Shown here: positions 25,892-35,543 of the stretch, piece by piece | How positions within the stretch are numbered: the first letter of the stretch is position 1 | Layout of the letters: each line of letters starts with the position of its first letter | Source: Acidobacteriota bacterium | Lineage (GTDB): Bacteria > Acidobacteriota > Terriglobia > Acidiferrales > UBA7541 | Direction: 5' to 3' | NCBI GenBank assembly: GCA_013289835.1 | Contig: JABCZG010000002.1 | Location: 124,001 to 188,000, forward strand | Length of the DNA stretch: 64,000 bases | The notes under the pieces: model-generated | Database searches by the model: none | What the model saw: the letters and a program-made list of their open reading frames with translations, nothing else | What the model was told of the DNA's origin: nothing | Translations under genes and position numbers: made by a program

Positions 25892-26497
25892 ATGGCAACA
25901 GAAATGAGGGTTGAGCCGGTCACACTGGAAGGCCGGCGCGTGCGGCTGGAGCCGCTGGCGCAAGGGCATTTGGGCGCGTTGACGCAGGTCGGGCTGGACG
26001 AGGAGTTGTGGCGGTGGATTCCTACGCCCGTTCGAACGCAAGAGGACATGGCGGCGTATATCAAGACGGCGCTGCAGGAGCAGGAGCGCGGCGTGTCCTT
26101 GCCGTTCGCCATTCTTGAGAAAGCTACGGGCCGGGCGATCGGCAGCACGCGCTACGGCAGCATTGATCGCGTCCATCATCGCGTGGAAATCGGGTGGACA
26201 TGGGTGGCGCGCGACTGGCAGCGCACGGCGACGAACACCGAGGCAAAGTATCTTTTGTTGAGGCACGCGTTCGAAACGCTAGGGTGCCTGCGCGTCGAGT
26301 TGAAAACCGATTCGCTGAATGAAAAGTCGCGTGCGGCGATTCTGCGAATCGGAGCAAAAGAAGAAGGCATCTTTCGAAACCACATGATCACATCGAGCGG
26401 GCGCATACGCCATTCCGTTTATTTCAGCATCATCGAATCCGAATGGCCCACAGTAAAGGCGCAGCTCAAAGCCATGCTGAATTCGCGCGTGAGCTAA
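25892..26497 (+). CDS. GNAT acetyltransferase, RimJ/RimL type
   Basis: 201 residues. The N-terminal VTLEGRRVRLEPLAQGHL, the central GRAIGSTRYGSID and VEIGWTWVARDWQRTATNTEAKYLLLRHAFE, and the C-terminal LRVELKTDSLNEKSRAAI segments match RimJ/RimL-like N-acetyltransferases that use acetyl-CoA. The acceptor may be a protein N-terminus or a small molecule. It stands alone, 100 bases after the phosphatase gene. Confidence 0.88.
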   Translation: MATEMRVEPVTLEGRRVRLEPLAQGHLGALTQVGLDEELWRWIPTPVRTQEDMAAYIKTALQEQERGVSLPFAILEKATGRAIGSTRYGSIDRVHHRVEIGWTWVARDWQRTATNTEAKYLLLRHAFETLGCLRVELKTDSLNEKSRAAILRIGAKEEGIFRNHMITSSGRIRHSVYFSIIESEWPTVKAQLKAMLNSRVS

Positions 26498-26658
26498 CGG
26501 GCCTCAGCGGCTACGCCGACATGTCTCTTGCGTAACTGCGGCTTCCGCGAGCGGCGTTTCCCTGCCCCAGGTGAGGTAAAATTCACGTCAGATACTTGGT
26601 AAAGGGATTATGCGGGAGTCGGAGTCAGGTCCGCCCTGTTGAAATTCTGGAGAACTGT

Positions 26659-27009
26659 TTGGCAACCGCCGACAATCCGAGTGACCGCCGGCGCAGCGAG
26701 CGCGTCATGCTACAGATGAAGGTCACGGTGATCGCCGACGACACCGAGCATAAGTCGCGGCAAGAGGAAGCGATGACGCTGATTGTCAACGCCCATGGCG
26801 GCATGCTGAAGATGAAGATGGACGTGCAGGTCGGCCAGCCTATGCGCCTGGTGAATCCGCACAACCATTTGGAGCAAAGCTGCCGGGTCGTGCGCATAGA
26901 CGACACGTCGCCTGACTATTATTCGGTGGCTTTCGAGTTTGATTCCCCGAATCCAAAGTTCTGGCCAGTCGTTTTTCCGCCTTCCGATTGGCACGCTCCG
27001 CGCGATTAA
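26659..27009 (+). CDS. PilZ-like domain protein
   Basis: 116 residues from the TTG at 26659-26661, 6 bases after GGAG. It starts with a basic RRRSER motif that fits the RxxxR of PilZ c-di-GMP receptors. The second motif, normally (D/N)xSxxG, reads VNAHGGM, with His in place of Ser. The rest is the expected beta-barrel ending FPPSDW. Binding of c-di-GMP is therefore uncertain. A second PilZ-like domain with the same substitution is at 35544-37073. Confidence 0.7.
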   Translation: MATADNPSDRRRSERVMLQMKVTVIADDTEHKSRQEEAMTLIVNAHGGMLKMKMDVQVGQPMRLVNPHNHLEQSCRVVRIDDTSPDYYSVAFEFDSPNPKFWPVVFPPSDWHAPRD

Positions 27010-27150
27010 ATGGGTGCATCGGCGATTTTGAGGATGTCATCTGCATTTTCAATCCGTGCTCCGCACACGCAACCTTTACCTGGCGCAACTCTTCCAGGAA
27101 TGCAGGGTTTGATGAAATTGGAAGCAGTGTTTGCATTGAAGGAGTCTGTG

Positions 27151-27822
27151 ATGAAGTTCTGGACCAATCGAATCAGAAAAGCATCGCTTCTGGCGGGTTC
27201 CATTCTGCTTGGCGGGCTGGTGCTCGCGGGCTGCAATGAGTATGTACAGATTATTCGCAACCGGGATGTGCCGGTCTTGAAGCATCAGACCTGGGCTTGG
27301 CGTCCCGCGTCCGCCAGAAAGGAAGCGCGCGAGGAACGGCCAGTGATTTCGCGCGACACCATCGGAGGCCGTCAACCGGTTCAACCGGTTGCGCCCGTCC
27401 CCGATCCCGCAAATGATGTTGTCCGGCAAGAGCTGCGCACCTCGATCGAGCGGCAGTTGACGGAAAAGGGATTAACTCAAGTGAATGACCCCGCCGCCGC
27501 GGATTTCCTGGTGGACTATCACTTCGCCATGCGGGGCCACAACGTGACCATGGAGCGCGTGTATCCCGGCGGCTACCCCGGGCTGGTGTGCGGGCCGTTT
27601 GGATGCTGGCAGGGCTGGGGCTACGGACCACCGGAAGTCAGCTACGAAAACGTAAGATTCCGAGAAGGCACGTTTGTGTTGGACGTCTTCAAGCGCACGC
27701 CGATGCAACTGGCCTACCGGGCCGTCGGCGTCGAGCCGCCACATCACGGCACCTTCACCAGCGATCAGATCCACGACATGGTGCATGCCCTGCTGAAGGG
27801 GCTCAAGCCCAAAGGCAAGTAA
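27151..27822 (+). CDS. DUF4136 family lipoprotein
   Basis: 223 residues from the ATG at 27151, 6 bases after AAGGAG. The signal peptide ends in the lipobox LVLAGC, so the mature protein is lipid-anchored. A DUF4136-like body follows: TWAWRP, VRQELRTSIERQLTEKGL (helix), ADFLVDYHF, a Gly/Tyr-rich loop, EGTFVLDVF, and a final helix IHDMVHALLKGL. The family is common in envelope proteins; its function is unknown. Confidence 0.82.
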   Translation: MKFWTNRIRKASLLAGSILLGGLVLAGCNEYVQIIRNRDVPVLKHQTWAWRPASARKEAREERPVISRDTIGGRQPVQPVAPVPDPANDVVRQELRTSIERQLTEKGLTQVNDPAAADFLVDYHFAMRGHNVTMERVYPGGYPGLVCGPFGCWQGWGYGPPEVSYENVRFREGTFVLDVFKRTPMQLAYRAVGVEPPHHGTFTSDQIHDMVHALLKGLKPKGK

Positions 27823-27978
27823 ATCGTCGAAATCCCGCCGGCTAGCGGCAATTTTGCTATCGAGTCGGGAGGGTGGGCCGGGTGTTCAGCGCATCAACGA
27901 ACTCACCGACGAAGTGCAGGCGCGGGCATTGGAGGCCTTCGGCATCGGCGCCGAAACAAAACTCAAGACTCACTTGTC

Positions 27979-30405
27979 TTAGGGCAGCAGGCCAAAAACC
28001 GTGACGCTATTCGGCGTGCCCACGTAAACTTTCCCATTGACGACCATCGGCGTAATAAATTTGTTTCCGCTGAAGTGGTCGCGGTTGTTCGCCGCCTGAT
28101 TCGAATCGTAAAGTTCCCTGGTGAGATTGGTCGCGTCGTACGCGAAAAGAATGGCGCCACTGTTTTCGATAGCCCAGACGATGCCGTTGGTTGTGCCGTT
28201 CGCGGAAATGCTGGGCGTGGTGCCGGGATAACCGAACGTGTGCGTGGTCTGGGAAGAAGAAGTGCCCGCAAGTTTAGCGTTGGTCACAGGAAATGCCTTC
28301 AACGCGGTGCTAACGGAGCCGTAGTAAACGGTACCGTTGAAATACGACGGCTTGGACCACACGCCGCCGATTTGTCCGGTAATCACCTGATAGTTGTTGT
28401 CCTGCGCGGAGTTGAATTTGCCCATGTTGTCGCGGTCCACGACATAAATGTTGGCGTCCTTCCCGGCGCCAACCGCCAGGTGGCGCGTCACGCCGTTGGC
28501 GTCCACCATATCCGGCAGAAGCACCGGCCCGCCCGAACCGAAATCGGTGTCGGAGTTGGATTCCGACACGGTGTTTAACGGCGTGAAGTAATCGAGCAGC
28601 GCAAGCGCTCCGGAAGAAACTTTTGCGAAGCAGTTCCCGCAATTGGCGTTCAGGGGGAAGTTGCTCGCGTTCAAAGTCGTGTCAAAATCGCCGTTGCCCA
28701 CGATGAAATAGATATTCCCCGAAGCATCCGCGCCGGGAGCCGCTCCGGCCATCCAGATTCCCCCGTCATTGCCGTTGGGCACCAGATTCAAGACACTGGT
28801 TTGCGCCAGCGTGTCCGCGCTGAAGGCCATGACCCACGAGGTGTACGGACCGGCGTCGCAGTGGGACGACCAGGTGGTGTAGATCGTTCCGGCGATCTGC
28901 AGAAGACCGGGCCTCTCTTTGTACTGTTTCGGATCGAAGACCACGTTTCCGCCGGAGCTGTTCGCGCCCGTACCAGGATACGTTGCCGTGATGTTTTGCG
29001 GGCCGCCGAAGAGCTCTGCGCCAGTGGACAGATTCAAAGCGTGCAGCCGCTGGAAATACGTGCCGCTGGAATTCTTCGACATGGCCACCACGTAAATGGC
29101 GTTGCGCATGCGATCAATCACCGGCGTGGAGGTGATACCGATCTCCGGCGTGACCTGTCCGCAGCCGCGATTGTCGCTGCTCGTTTCTCCCGCGCCCAGC
29201 GTGGAAGTTTTCCACAAGAACGTAGACGTGATTCCATTGATGGAGTCGGCGTCAAACGCGTAGACCGAGCCATGCTCCGTCACCACATAGAGCACATTCT
29301 TCTTTTGCGCGCCGATGGTGACTTGCGAAAGATACAGCGGCTGGCCATCCACTAAACCGTCCACCGAGAATTCCCCCAGCTTTCCGAACGTGGTGGAACT
29401 CACATTAGCGGTCGTCAGCGTCGTTTCATTGACGTTCTGCCCGGTGCGCAAATTGTCGTAGTGATAGGTGATGACGTCCACGGTGGAGGTGACCGTGCTC
29501 GGATTGACGGTCAGCGTAACGGAATTGCTGGTTATGCTTCCCGCTGTGTTGCTCACCACGACGCGAAAGGTCTCGCCGCTGTCGGCGGTCGTTGTCACCG
29601 GTGTCGTGTAGCTGGTCGCCGTCGCACCGGTTATGGCCGCGCCATTTTTTTGCCATTGATACGTGAGTGGCGCGGTGCCCGTGGCAGCCACGCTAAACGT
29701 GGCGGCCTGCCCGGCGTTCACCGTCTGGTTTGCGGGCTGCGTGGCGATGGACGGCGCAACGGGCGCGGCGCTCACGGTCAACGTCGCCTGCGCACTCGTG
29801 ATGCTGCCCCCGCTATTGCTCACGATAACGTCGAATTTGGAATTGTTGTCGGCAGTGGTGGTCGCGGGCGTGGTGTAACTGGCAGCCGTTGCGCCGGAGA
29901 TGTTCGTCGCGTTCTTGCGCCATTGATAGGAAAGTGGCGCCGTTCCAGCGGCAACTACGCTGAACATCGCCGTCTGACCCGCCGTGACCGTTTGATTCGC
30001 AGGTTGCGTAGTGATGGAGGGTGCGACAGTACCCGCATTCACCGTCAAGGTCGCCTGCGCGCTCGTGATGCTGCCCGCGCTGTTGCTGACAATCACATCA
30101 AATTTGGAACCGCTGTCAGCCGAGGTGGTCGCAGGCGTCGTGTAGCTCGCGCCGGTCGCGCCGCCGATGTTGGCCGTGTTCTTGCGCCATTGATAAGCGA
30201 TCGGCGCCGTGCCCGTGGCGCTGACGCTAAAATTTGCGGTCTGGCCGGCCGTTACCGTGGCATTCGCCGGCTGAGCCGCCAGCGACGGCGCGACGGCCTT
30301 GCTGATGTTGCCGGAGCCGCTGGAATTCGTAAGACCCGCGCAACCCGCAAGCGAAATCGCGCTCAGAACTACAGTCAGCCTGGAAATAAGTCTTATTCGG
30401 CGCAC
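27979..30405 (-). CDS. lipoprotein with three Ig-like repeats and a PQQ-type beta-propeller
   Basis: About 808 residues from the GTG at 30403-30405 (GGGGG upstream); the GTG at 30414 or an upstream frame to 30549 are alternatives. The lipobox is SLAGC. Three tandem Ig-like domains of about 90 residues (roughly 30-310) share QPAN-x-TV-x-AGQTA, YQW-x-KN, SYTTP and SNS-x-GSITS. The C-terminal about 480 residues show repeated blades (NVLYVVTEHGSVYAFDAD, IVWAIENSGAILFAYDA, GKVYVGTPNSVTVFG) as in quinoprotein-like propellers. A cell-surface binding role is likely; enzymatic activity is unproven. Confidence 0.82.
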   Translation of the reverse strand: MRRIRLISRLTVVLSAISLAGCAGLTNSSGSGNISKAVAPSLAAQPANATVTAGQTANFSVSATGTAPIAYQWRKNTANIGGATGASYTTPATTSADSGSKFDVIVSNSAGSITSAQATLTVNAGTVAPSITTQPANQTVTAGQTAMFSVVAAGTAPLSYQWRKNATNISGATAASYTTPATTTADNNSKFDVIVSNSGGSITSAQATLTVSAAPVAPSIATQPANQTVNAGQAATFSVAATGTAPLTYQWQKNGAAITGATATSYTTPVTTTADSGETFRVVVSNTAGSITSNSVTLTVNPSTVTSTVDVITYHYDNLRTGQNVNETTLTTANVSSTTFGKLGEFSVDGLVDGQPLYLSQVTIGAQKKNVLYVVTEHGSVYAFDADSINGITSTFLWKTSTLGAGETSSDNRGCGQVTPEIGITSTPVIDRMRNAIYVVAMSKNSSGTYFQRLHALNLSTGAELFGGPQNITATYPGTGANSSGGNVVFDPKQYKERPGLLQIAGTIYTTWSSHCDAGPYTSWVMAFSADTLAQTSVLNLVPNGNDGGIWMAGAAPGADASGNIYFIVGNGDFDTTLNASNFPLNANCGNCFAKVSSGALALLDYFTPLNTVSESNSDTDFGSGGPVLLPDMVDANGVTRHLAVGAGKDANIYVVDRDNMGKFNSAQDNNYQVITGQIGGVWSKPSYFNGTVYYGSVSTALKAFPVTNAKLAGTSSSQTTHTFGYPGTTPSISANGTTNGIVWAIENSGAILFAYDATNLTRELYDSNQAANNRDHFSGNKFITPMVVNGKVYVGTPNSVTVFGLLP

Positions 30406-30656
30406 GAGGTGCACCCCCAATTTGATACGAACGGCTGGACTTGGCGAAGCCGCGAAATCTGGAAGGAACAAAACCATACACCAATCCCATTGGCAAAATG
30501 ATTGCCCATTTATGTAAGAGAGATTAGGCCTCGAAATGGGGAATTGCATCTGCCCTGAAGTACAGTTGTTGGCCAGCCGTCAATAAGGATGCCAATCCCG
30601 GTTTTGCGCGTCCCAGCTTGCCTCCTTCCCTGCTTCCCTCTATTCTCGATTTCCCT

Positions 30657-31439
30657 ATGGAACTCCAAAATCGCGTCGCCTTGATTACCGGCTCGGGCCG
30701 CGGAATCGGCCGCGCCATCGCCCAGCTTTTTGCCAAGGAAGGCGCCGCCGTGTTCCTGACGGCGCGCACAGAGAAGGAGCTCGCTGCGGTATCGCTTGAA
30801 ATATCTGGCAGCGGCGGCCGCGCCGCCTACACCAGCGCGGATTTGTCGGAGGAAGCCGATTGCGTCCGTGTTGTTGCTGCCGCGAGAGAAAAATTCGGCA
30901 GGATCGATATCGTCGTGAACAACGCCGGACACTACGGCCCAGTCGTTCCTGTGGAAGACTATCCCCTGGCGGAATTCGACAGAGTGATCGCGGTGCACCT
31001 GCGCGCGGCGTTTCTATTGTCGAAGCTGGTGCTGCCGGAGATGTACGTGCGGAAATCCGGCGTCATCCTTAATATCTCGAGTCTCTCGGCAAAGGCCGCT
31101 TATGCCTGGGGCTCAGCTTATGCCGCGGCGAAGGCCGGAATGCTAGGGCTAACGCGGGTCACGGCAGCGGAGGCCGCGCGGAAGGGCGTGCGCGTGAACG
31201 CCATCTGCCCCGGACCAGTAACGGAAACGCGAATGTCCAAAGAGCTGGGCGCAGACCTCGCGAAAAAATTGGGCGTGAGCGCAGAGGATCAATTGGCGGG
31301 CTTTCTGAACGGCATTCTGCAAGGACGCGGTCAAACGGCCGAAGAGATCGCTCGCGCCGCGCTGTTTCTGTGCTCGGACCAATCCAGCGCCATGACCGGA
31401 CAATCGATCAACGTGGATGGCGGAGTAGCATTCTCCTAA
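30657..31439 (+). CDS. short-chain dehydrogenase/reductase, FabG-like
   Basis: 260 residues from the ATG at 30657. It is a classical SDR: cofactor motif TGSGRGIG, NNAGHYG, catalytic Ser in NISSLSAKAA, YAAAK (Tyr and Lys), then PGPVTETRM and a C-terminal GQSINVDGG. It probably uses NAD(P)H to reduce or oxidise a ketone or alcohol. The substrate is not deducible; FabG is one option among many. No ribosome binding site of note. Confidence 0.9.
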   Translation: MELQNRVALITGSGRGIGRAIAQLFAKEGAAVFLTARTEKELAAVSLEISGSGGRAAYTSADLSEEADCVRVVAAAREKFGRIDIVVNNAGHYGPVVPVEDYPLAEFDRVIAVHLRAAFLLSKLVLPEMYVRKSGVILNISSLSAKAAYAWGSAYAAAKAGMLGLTRVTAAEAARKGVRVNAICPGPVTETRMSKELGADLAKKLGVSAEDQLAGFLNGILQGRGQTAEEIARAALFLCSDQSSAMTGQSINVDGGVAFS

Positions 31440-31498
31440 GTAGTTCGCGTGGTGATTTGCAGGCAGCGATTTACTACGCCATTCGAAACACGCGCTGC

Positions 31499-33934
31499 CT
31501 ATTCGTAGCGCAAGACGACGATGGGATCCACGCGCGTGGCCCGTCGCGCCGGCAAATAGCAGGCCACAAACGCGACAAGCACCAAAACCAACGCGGCGCC
31601 GCTGAACACAAACGGATCCTTGGCATGAACTTCAAAAAGCATGCTGGCGAGCAATCGGGTCAAAACAAGCGAAACAATAGTCCCAATTCCCACCCCGAGT
31701 AGCGTCAAGCGCAGGCCCTGTCCCACGACGAGGCGCAGAATGTCGGCTGATCTCGCGCCGAGCGCGACGCGGATGCCCATTTCTTGTTTACGTACCGTGA
31801 CGGAATACGCCATCACGCCGTAAATCCCGATGGCCGCCAGCAGCAATGCGAATCCCGCAAAAACTCCCGCGAATTGCATGATCAACCGCGGCTGTGCCAC
31901 GGACGTTCCGATCACATCCTCCATGCTGAGAATTCCGGAAACCGGCAACGTCGGATCAACCTCCGCAATCTTTCCGCGCACCGCGGAGACCAGCGATTGC
32001 GGATTCGCTCCTGAACGCACGATGAGCGTCACGGCCGGCCACGGAACTTGTGCCATGGGGAGATACATCTCCTCGGAATTCGCCGTGTTCAACGCGTTGA
32101 ATTTGACGTCCCCGACGACGCCTACGATTTCGCGCTGAATCATGTCGCGCGAATTCGCGATGTGCTTGCCGATGGCTCTCTGCCCGGGCCAGTAGCGCTT
32201 CGCCGTCGTCTCATTGACGATCGCCACCGGCAATCCCCCGGCGATATCCTGATCGCTGAAGACGCGGCCAGCGAGCAACGGCGTGCGCACCGTCTCGAAA
32301 TACTCCGAACTCACTTGGCGCACGGCAATCGTCGGATCCTTGCCGATTCCCTGGCACGTGCGCCCCTCGGCACAAAAGAAAACCATCCGCAGGCCGCCGG
32401 CCAGCGGGAGATAGCTGGTCACGCTGGCGGATTCCACTTCCGGATCCGCTTTCACGCGCTCGAGGAGTTGACGGTAGAACTGGGATTGCTGCTCCGGCTG
32501 AGCGTAGCGGGCCGGCGGAAGAGTCAATGGAAAGGTCATTAGATTTTTGGTAGAAAACCCGGGGTTCACTTGCATCAGCCGCGCGAAACTGTCCATGAGC
32601 AGCCCGGCAACAGTCATCAGCAGCAGCGCCACCGCAATTTCGCCGACGACTAGAATAGCCCGAAATACTCCGCGGCTGCCGCCTTCCGACGAGCCGCGGC
32701 TGCCTTCTTTCAACGACTCCTGCAGCTCTTTCCCCGCGGCTTGCAGGGAGGGTATCAGGCCAAAAATAATTCCAGTAGCACAGCACAAGACCAAGGAGAA
32801 GACCAGCACCACTGGATCAATCTTAGCTTCTGCCAATCGCGGCACAGTCCCCGGACTGAGTGCGCGCAACGCCGGCAGCGACAGCATCGCCAGCAGAACT
32901 CCGACCACGCCGCCGCCAAGGGAAAGCAACAGGCTCTCGCTCAACATTTGACGAATTAGGCGCATCCGCGACGCACCAAGCGCTTTGCGAACCGCAATCT
33001 CCCGTTCCCGCGAGGTTGCCCGCGCGAGCAGAAGATTGGCCACGTTCGCACACGCAATCAGCAGCACAAATCCAACGGCGGCCAGCAGAACCAGGAGCGA
33101 AGGACGCAACGCCCCAACGAGACTCTCTTCGAGCGAGCTGGCGGAAAGCGCAAAGCGCGTCGCGTCCACGTAATTCCCAAACTGTTCCTTGTACCGTCCG
33201 TTGATGGTGTCCAGCTCGGCTTGCGCGCGCGCAATCGATTCGCCGTCGCGAAGCCGTGCAACCACACCGAGATATCCCGCACCTGTTCGTATTTGCGCGG
33301 GGGTAAGAAAGCTGATTTCCGTCACCCGTGGAAGCCACACATCGGGCTCCGGAAACTGCAGGGGAAATTTGAAACTGGCAGGTAGCACGCCGACGATGGT
33401 GACATTTTTCCCATCCAGCGACAGATTCCTGCCGAGAACATCTTCCTGCCCGCCGAAATGGCTGTGCCAGAATCCATCGCTAATCACCGCGACGTCGGCC
33501 GCACCAGTTTGTTCTTCCTCCGGGAGAAAACTTCGCCCGCGCACAGGCGGAACTCGCAGCACTTTGAAGAAGTCGTTCGAAACGCGCGCCCCGTTGATAG
33601 CTTCCGGTTCCCGCTCCGTGACCAGGCTGGCCGTCAGCGAATAGTAGGCCGCGGTACTTTCCAGCGTCCGCGCCTGCTCGCGAATTTGGCTGAATTTCGT
33701 AAACGAGACAGGAACTCCATTCGAACCGGTTTGCAAGATCACCTGCGAAATAGCCACCAGGCGCGATGAATCCTGATAGGGCAAAGGCTGCAGCAACACA
33801 GCATTGACCACGCTGAAGATAGCCGTGTTCGCGCCGATGCCGAGCGCCAACGTCAGTACCGCCACAGCTGTGAAGCCCGGATTTTTTCGCAGCAATCTCG
33901 CCGCGTACTTCAAATCTTGCCAAAGGGTTTGCAA
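31499..33934 (-). CDS. orphan duplicated FtsX/MacB-type permease (ADOP)
   Basis: 811 residues starting at a TTG after GGGGGG. The N-terminus [20 protein letters not shown] and [25 protein letters not shown] are signatures of acidobacterial duplicated orphan permeases. Two MacB-like periplasmic domains alternate with two FtsX domains: [33 protein letters not shown] in the first half, and [24 protein letters not shown] in the second. No ATPase gene is adjacent. It precedes an exported amidohydrolase in the window but is transcribed after it (13-base gap), so the two form an operon. Confidence 0.92.
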   Translation of the reverse strand: MQTLWQDLKYAARLLRKNPGFTAVAVLTLALGIGANTAIFSVVNAVLLQPLPYQDSSRLVAISQVILQTGSNGVPVSFTKFSQIREQARTLESTAAYYSLTASLVTEREPEAINGARVSNDFFKVLRVPPVRGRSFLPEEEQTGAADVAVISDGFWHSHFGGQEDVLGRNLSLDGKNVTIVGVLPASFKFPLQFPEPDVWLPRVTEISFLTPAQIRTGAGYLGVVARLRDGESIARAQAELDTINGRYKEQFGNYVDATRFALSASSLEESLVGALRPSLLVLLAAVGFVLLIACANVANLLLARATSREREIAVRKALGASRMRLIRQMLSESLLLSLGGGVVGVLLAMLSLPALRALSPGTVPRLAEAKIDPVVLVFSLVLCCATGIIFGLIPSLQAAGKELQESLKEGSRGSSEGGSRGVFRAILVVGEIAVALLLMTVAGLLMDSFARLMQVNPGFSTKNLMTFPLTLPPARYAQPEQQSQFYRQLLERVKADPEVESASVTSYLPLAGGLRMVFFCAEGRTCQGIGKDPTIAVRQVSSEYFETVRTPLLAGRVFSDQDIAGGLPVAIVNETTAKRYWPGQRAIGKHIANSRDMIQREIVGVVGDVKFNALNTANSEEMYLPMAQVPWPAVTLIVRSGANPQSLVSAVRGKIAEVDPTLPVSGILSMEDVIGTSVAQPRLIMQFAGVFAGFALLLAAIGIYGVMAYSVTVRKQEMGIRVALGARSADILRLVVGQGLRLTLLGVGIGTIVSLVLTRLLASMLFEVHAKDPFVFSGAALVLVLVAFVACYLPARRATRVDPIVVLRYE

Positions 33935-33947
33935 TGTCCCCCCGCTT

Positions 33948-35231
33948 CTAGTGCAGCTCGTTCTTGTAAACGGTGCCGCCCTTCATCACAAACTTTACAT
34001 TCTCCACTTCCGAGATGTCTTTCAAAGGATCACCGCTGACCGCGACGATGTCCGCCCATTTCCCTGCCTCGACCGTTCCTACTTTCTCGCTCCACCCCAG
34101 CAATTCCGCCGGCACGGACGTGCCGGAGCGAATCGCCTGCATGGGCGTCATTCCGTACTGCACGTAGTATTCGAACTCTTTCGCTTCATTCAATTTCTTC
34201 CAGTCAAAGCCGCCCGCGTCCGTCCCCAGCGCAATCTTCACGCCTTTCTTGATTGCCTTCGTAAAATTCTCACGCTGTAGATCGGCCATTCTCTGCCAAT
34301 TTCCACCGCGGCCAGGCGCAACGTACAGACCCACGGTAATCGTCGGCACCCAATAAATGCCTCTCTTGGCCATCTCGTCCATCAACGCATCGGTCAGTCC
34401 ATCCCCATGCTCAATGGTATCCACGCCCGCGCGCAGCGCCGCCGCGATTCCGTCACTGCCGATGGCATGTGCAGCCACTTTCTTTCCGATACGATGCGCT
34501 TCGTCCACGATCGCCTTGGCCTCTTCATCCGTAAAATTCACCATGGAGTGAAGGACGTTATCGGCTTCGAAATGGTAGCGCCGGTCGGAGTAATACTTGA
34601 TCCAGTCCGCGCCGTACATCGCCTGTTCGCGCACCGCTTTGCGCGCGCCATCCGTTCCGTCCACATATTGCACGCCCGTCGGCACTTTCAACTCCCACGA
34701 ATAGCCCAGCAGCGGGTACATTCCCGTCGGAGCCATCGCGCGCGTGGCCACCTGCATGCGCGGGCCGGGCACTTCGCCGTTGGCGATGGCCTTCTTTACG
34801 TCCACGTCGGCATACATGGCGCCCTCGGTCTCCAGGTCGCGAAGCGTCGTAAATCCGTGAGAAAGGGCGATGTGCGCATTGCGCGCGCCAAGAATCGCGC
34901 GGTACGGAATCGATTCCTTGAGCAGTTGCTCGTCGTACTCTTCGGCGCTGATGTCGCCATTCAGCATCACGTGCGTATGAACATCCATGAATCCCGGCAT
35001 CACCGTCGCCTTCGATAAATCAATGACCTCCACGCCGGCGGGCGCACTTCCGCCCGCAGTCACGGACACAATCTTCTCGCCTTCAATCACGATAAGCGCA
35101 TTCTCAATGAGCTTGTCGCTCTTTCCATCAATCAACCTACCGGCGCGGATGGCCACGCGGTGCGCGTCTTGCGCGAGCGCTAGCATCGGGATCACCAAAC
35201 TCAGAAGGAAAGCAGCAAAGCTACGTCGCAT
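33948..35231 (-). CDS. exported amidohydrolase, imidazolonepropionase-like
   Basis: 427 residues with a signal peptide ([21 protein letters not shown]). The amidohydrolase TIM barrel shows metal-site motifs MDVHTHVML (about 82), [21 protein letters not shown] and ALGTDAGG, plus a terminal composite-domain segment [19 protein letters not shown]. Members with this layout act as periplasmic dipeptidases or prolidases or cyclic amidases. It begins the operon with the orphan permease, suggesting a peptide processing and handling pair; this is inference. Confidence 0.9.
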   Translation of the reverse strand: MRRSFAAFLLSLVIPMLALAQDAHRVAIRAGRLIDGKSDKLIENALIVIEGEKIVSVTAGGSAPAGVEVIDLSKATVMPGFMDVHTHVMLNGDISAEEYDEQLLKESIPYRAILGARNAHIALSHGFTTLRDLETEGAMYADVDVKKAIANGEVPGPRMQVATRAMAPTGMYPLLGYSWELKVPTGVQYVDGTDGARKAVREQAMYGADWIKYYSDRRYHFEADNVLHSMVNFTDEEAKAIVDEAHRIGKKVAAHAIGSDGIAAALRAGVDTIEHGDGLTDALMDEMAKRGIYWVPTITVGLYVAPGRGGNWQRMADLQRENFTKAIKKGVKIALGTDAGGFDWKKLNEAKEFEYYVQYGMTPMQAIRSGTSVPAELLGWSEKVGTVEAGKWADIVAVSGDPLKDISEVENVKFVMKGGTVYKNELH

Positions 35232-35543
35232 GGAAACTCCTTTCTCAGCGACGCAAAGCCTACCAGAGATACGCCAACTCGTCGCGTCCCTACTGCATCC
35301 TAAGAGCAGAATGGCCGGTTTTACCTCCCAGCCGCTGGAACCACCCTCTCAAACATCGACAAGCAATCGAGCTTCGGCTACCATCTGCCACATGGGGTCG
35401 CGAGGAACGTACGCTCGTCAAATACGCGCCAAGACTTGGACCGCGCTCGCGCGGACTCCGCTTCTTCACGAAAAGAATTTCTATGTCGATCGATCTTCCC
35501 CGAAACCGCATCCCATTCGGACATCGATTTCCTGGGAGGAGAA
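35232..35543. other. divergent promoter region
   Basis: 312 bases between the amidohydrolase and the PilZ/coiled-coil gene. A 27-codon frame (35483-35566) overlaps the downstream start but lacks a good ribosome binding site. GGGAGGAG (35534-35541) serves the downstream gene. No other signal seen. Confidence 0.35.

Noticed and set aside
27865..27981. Roughly 33-codon stretch reading VQRINELTDEVQARALEAFG before a stop
   Set aside because: It looks protein-like but has no start codon with a ribosome site and is too short to assign; it may be a gene remnant.
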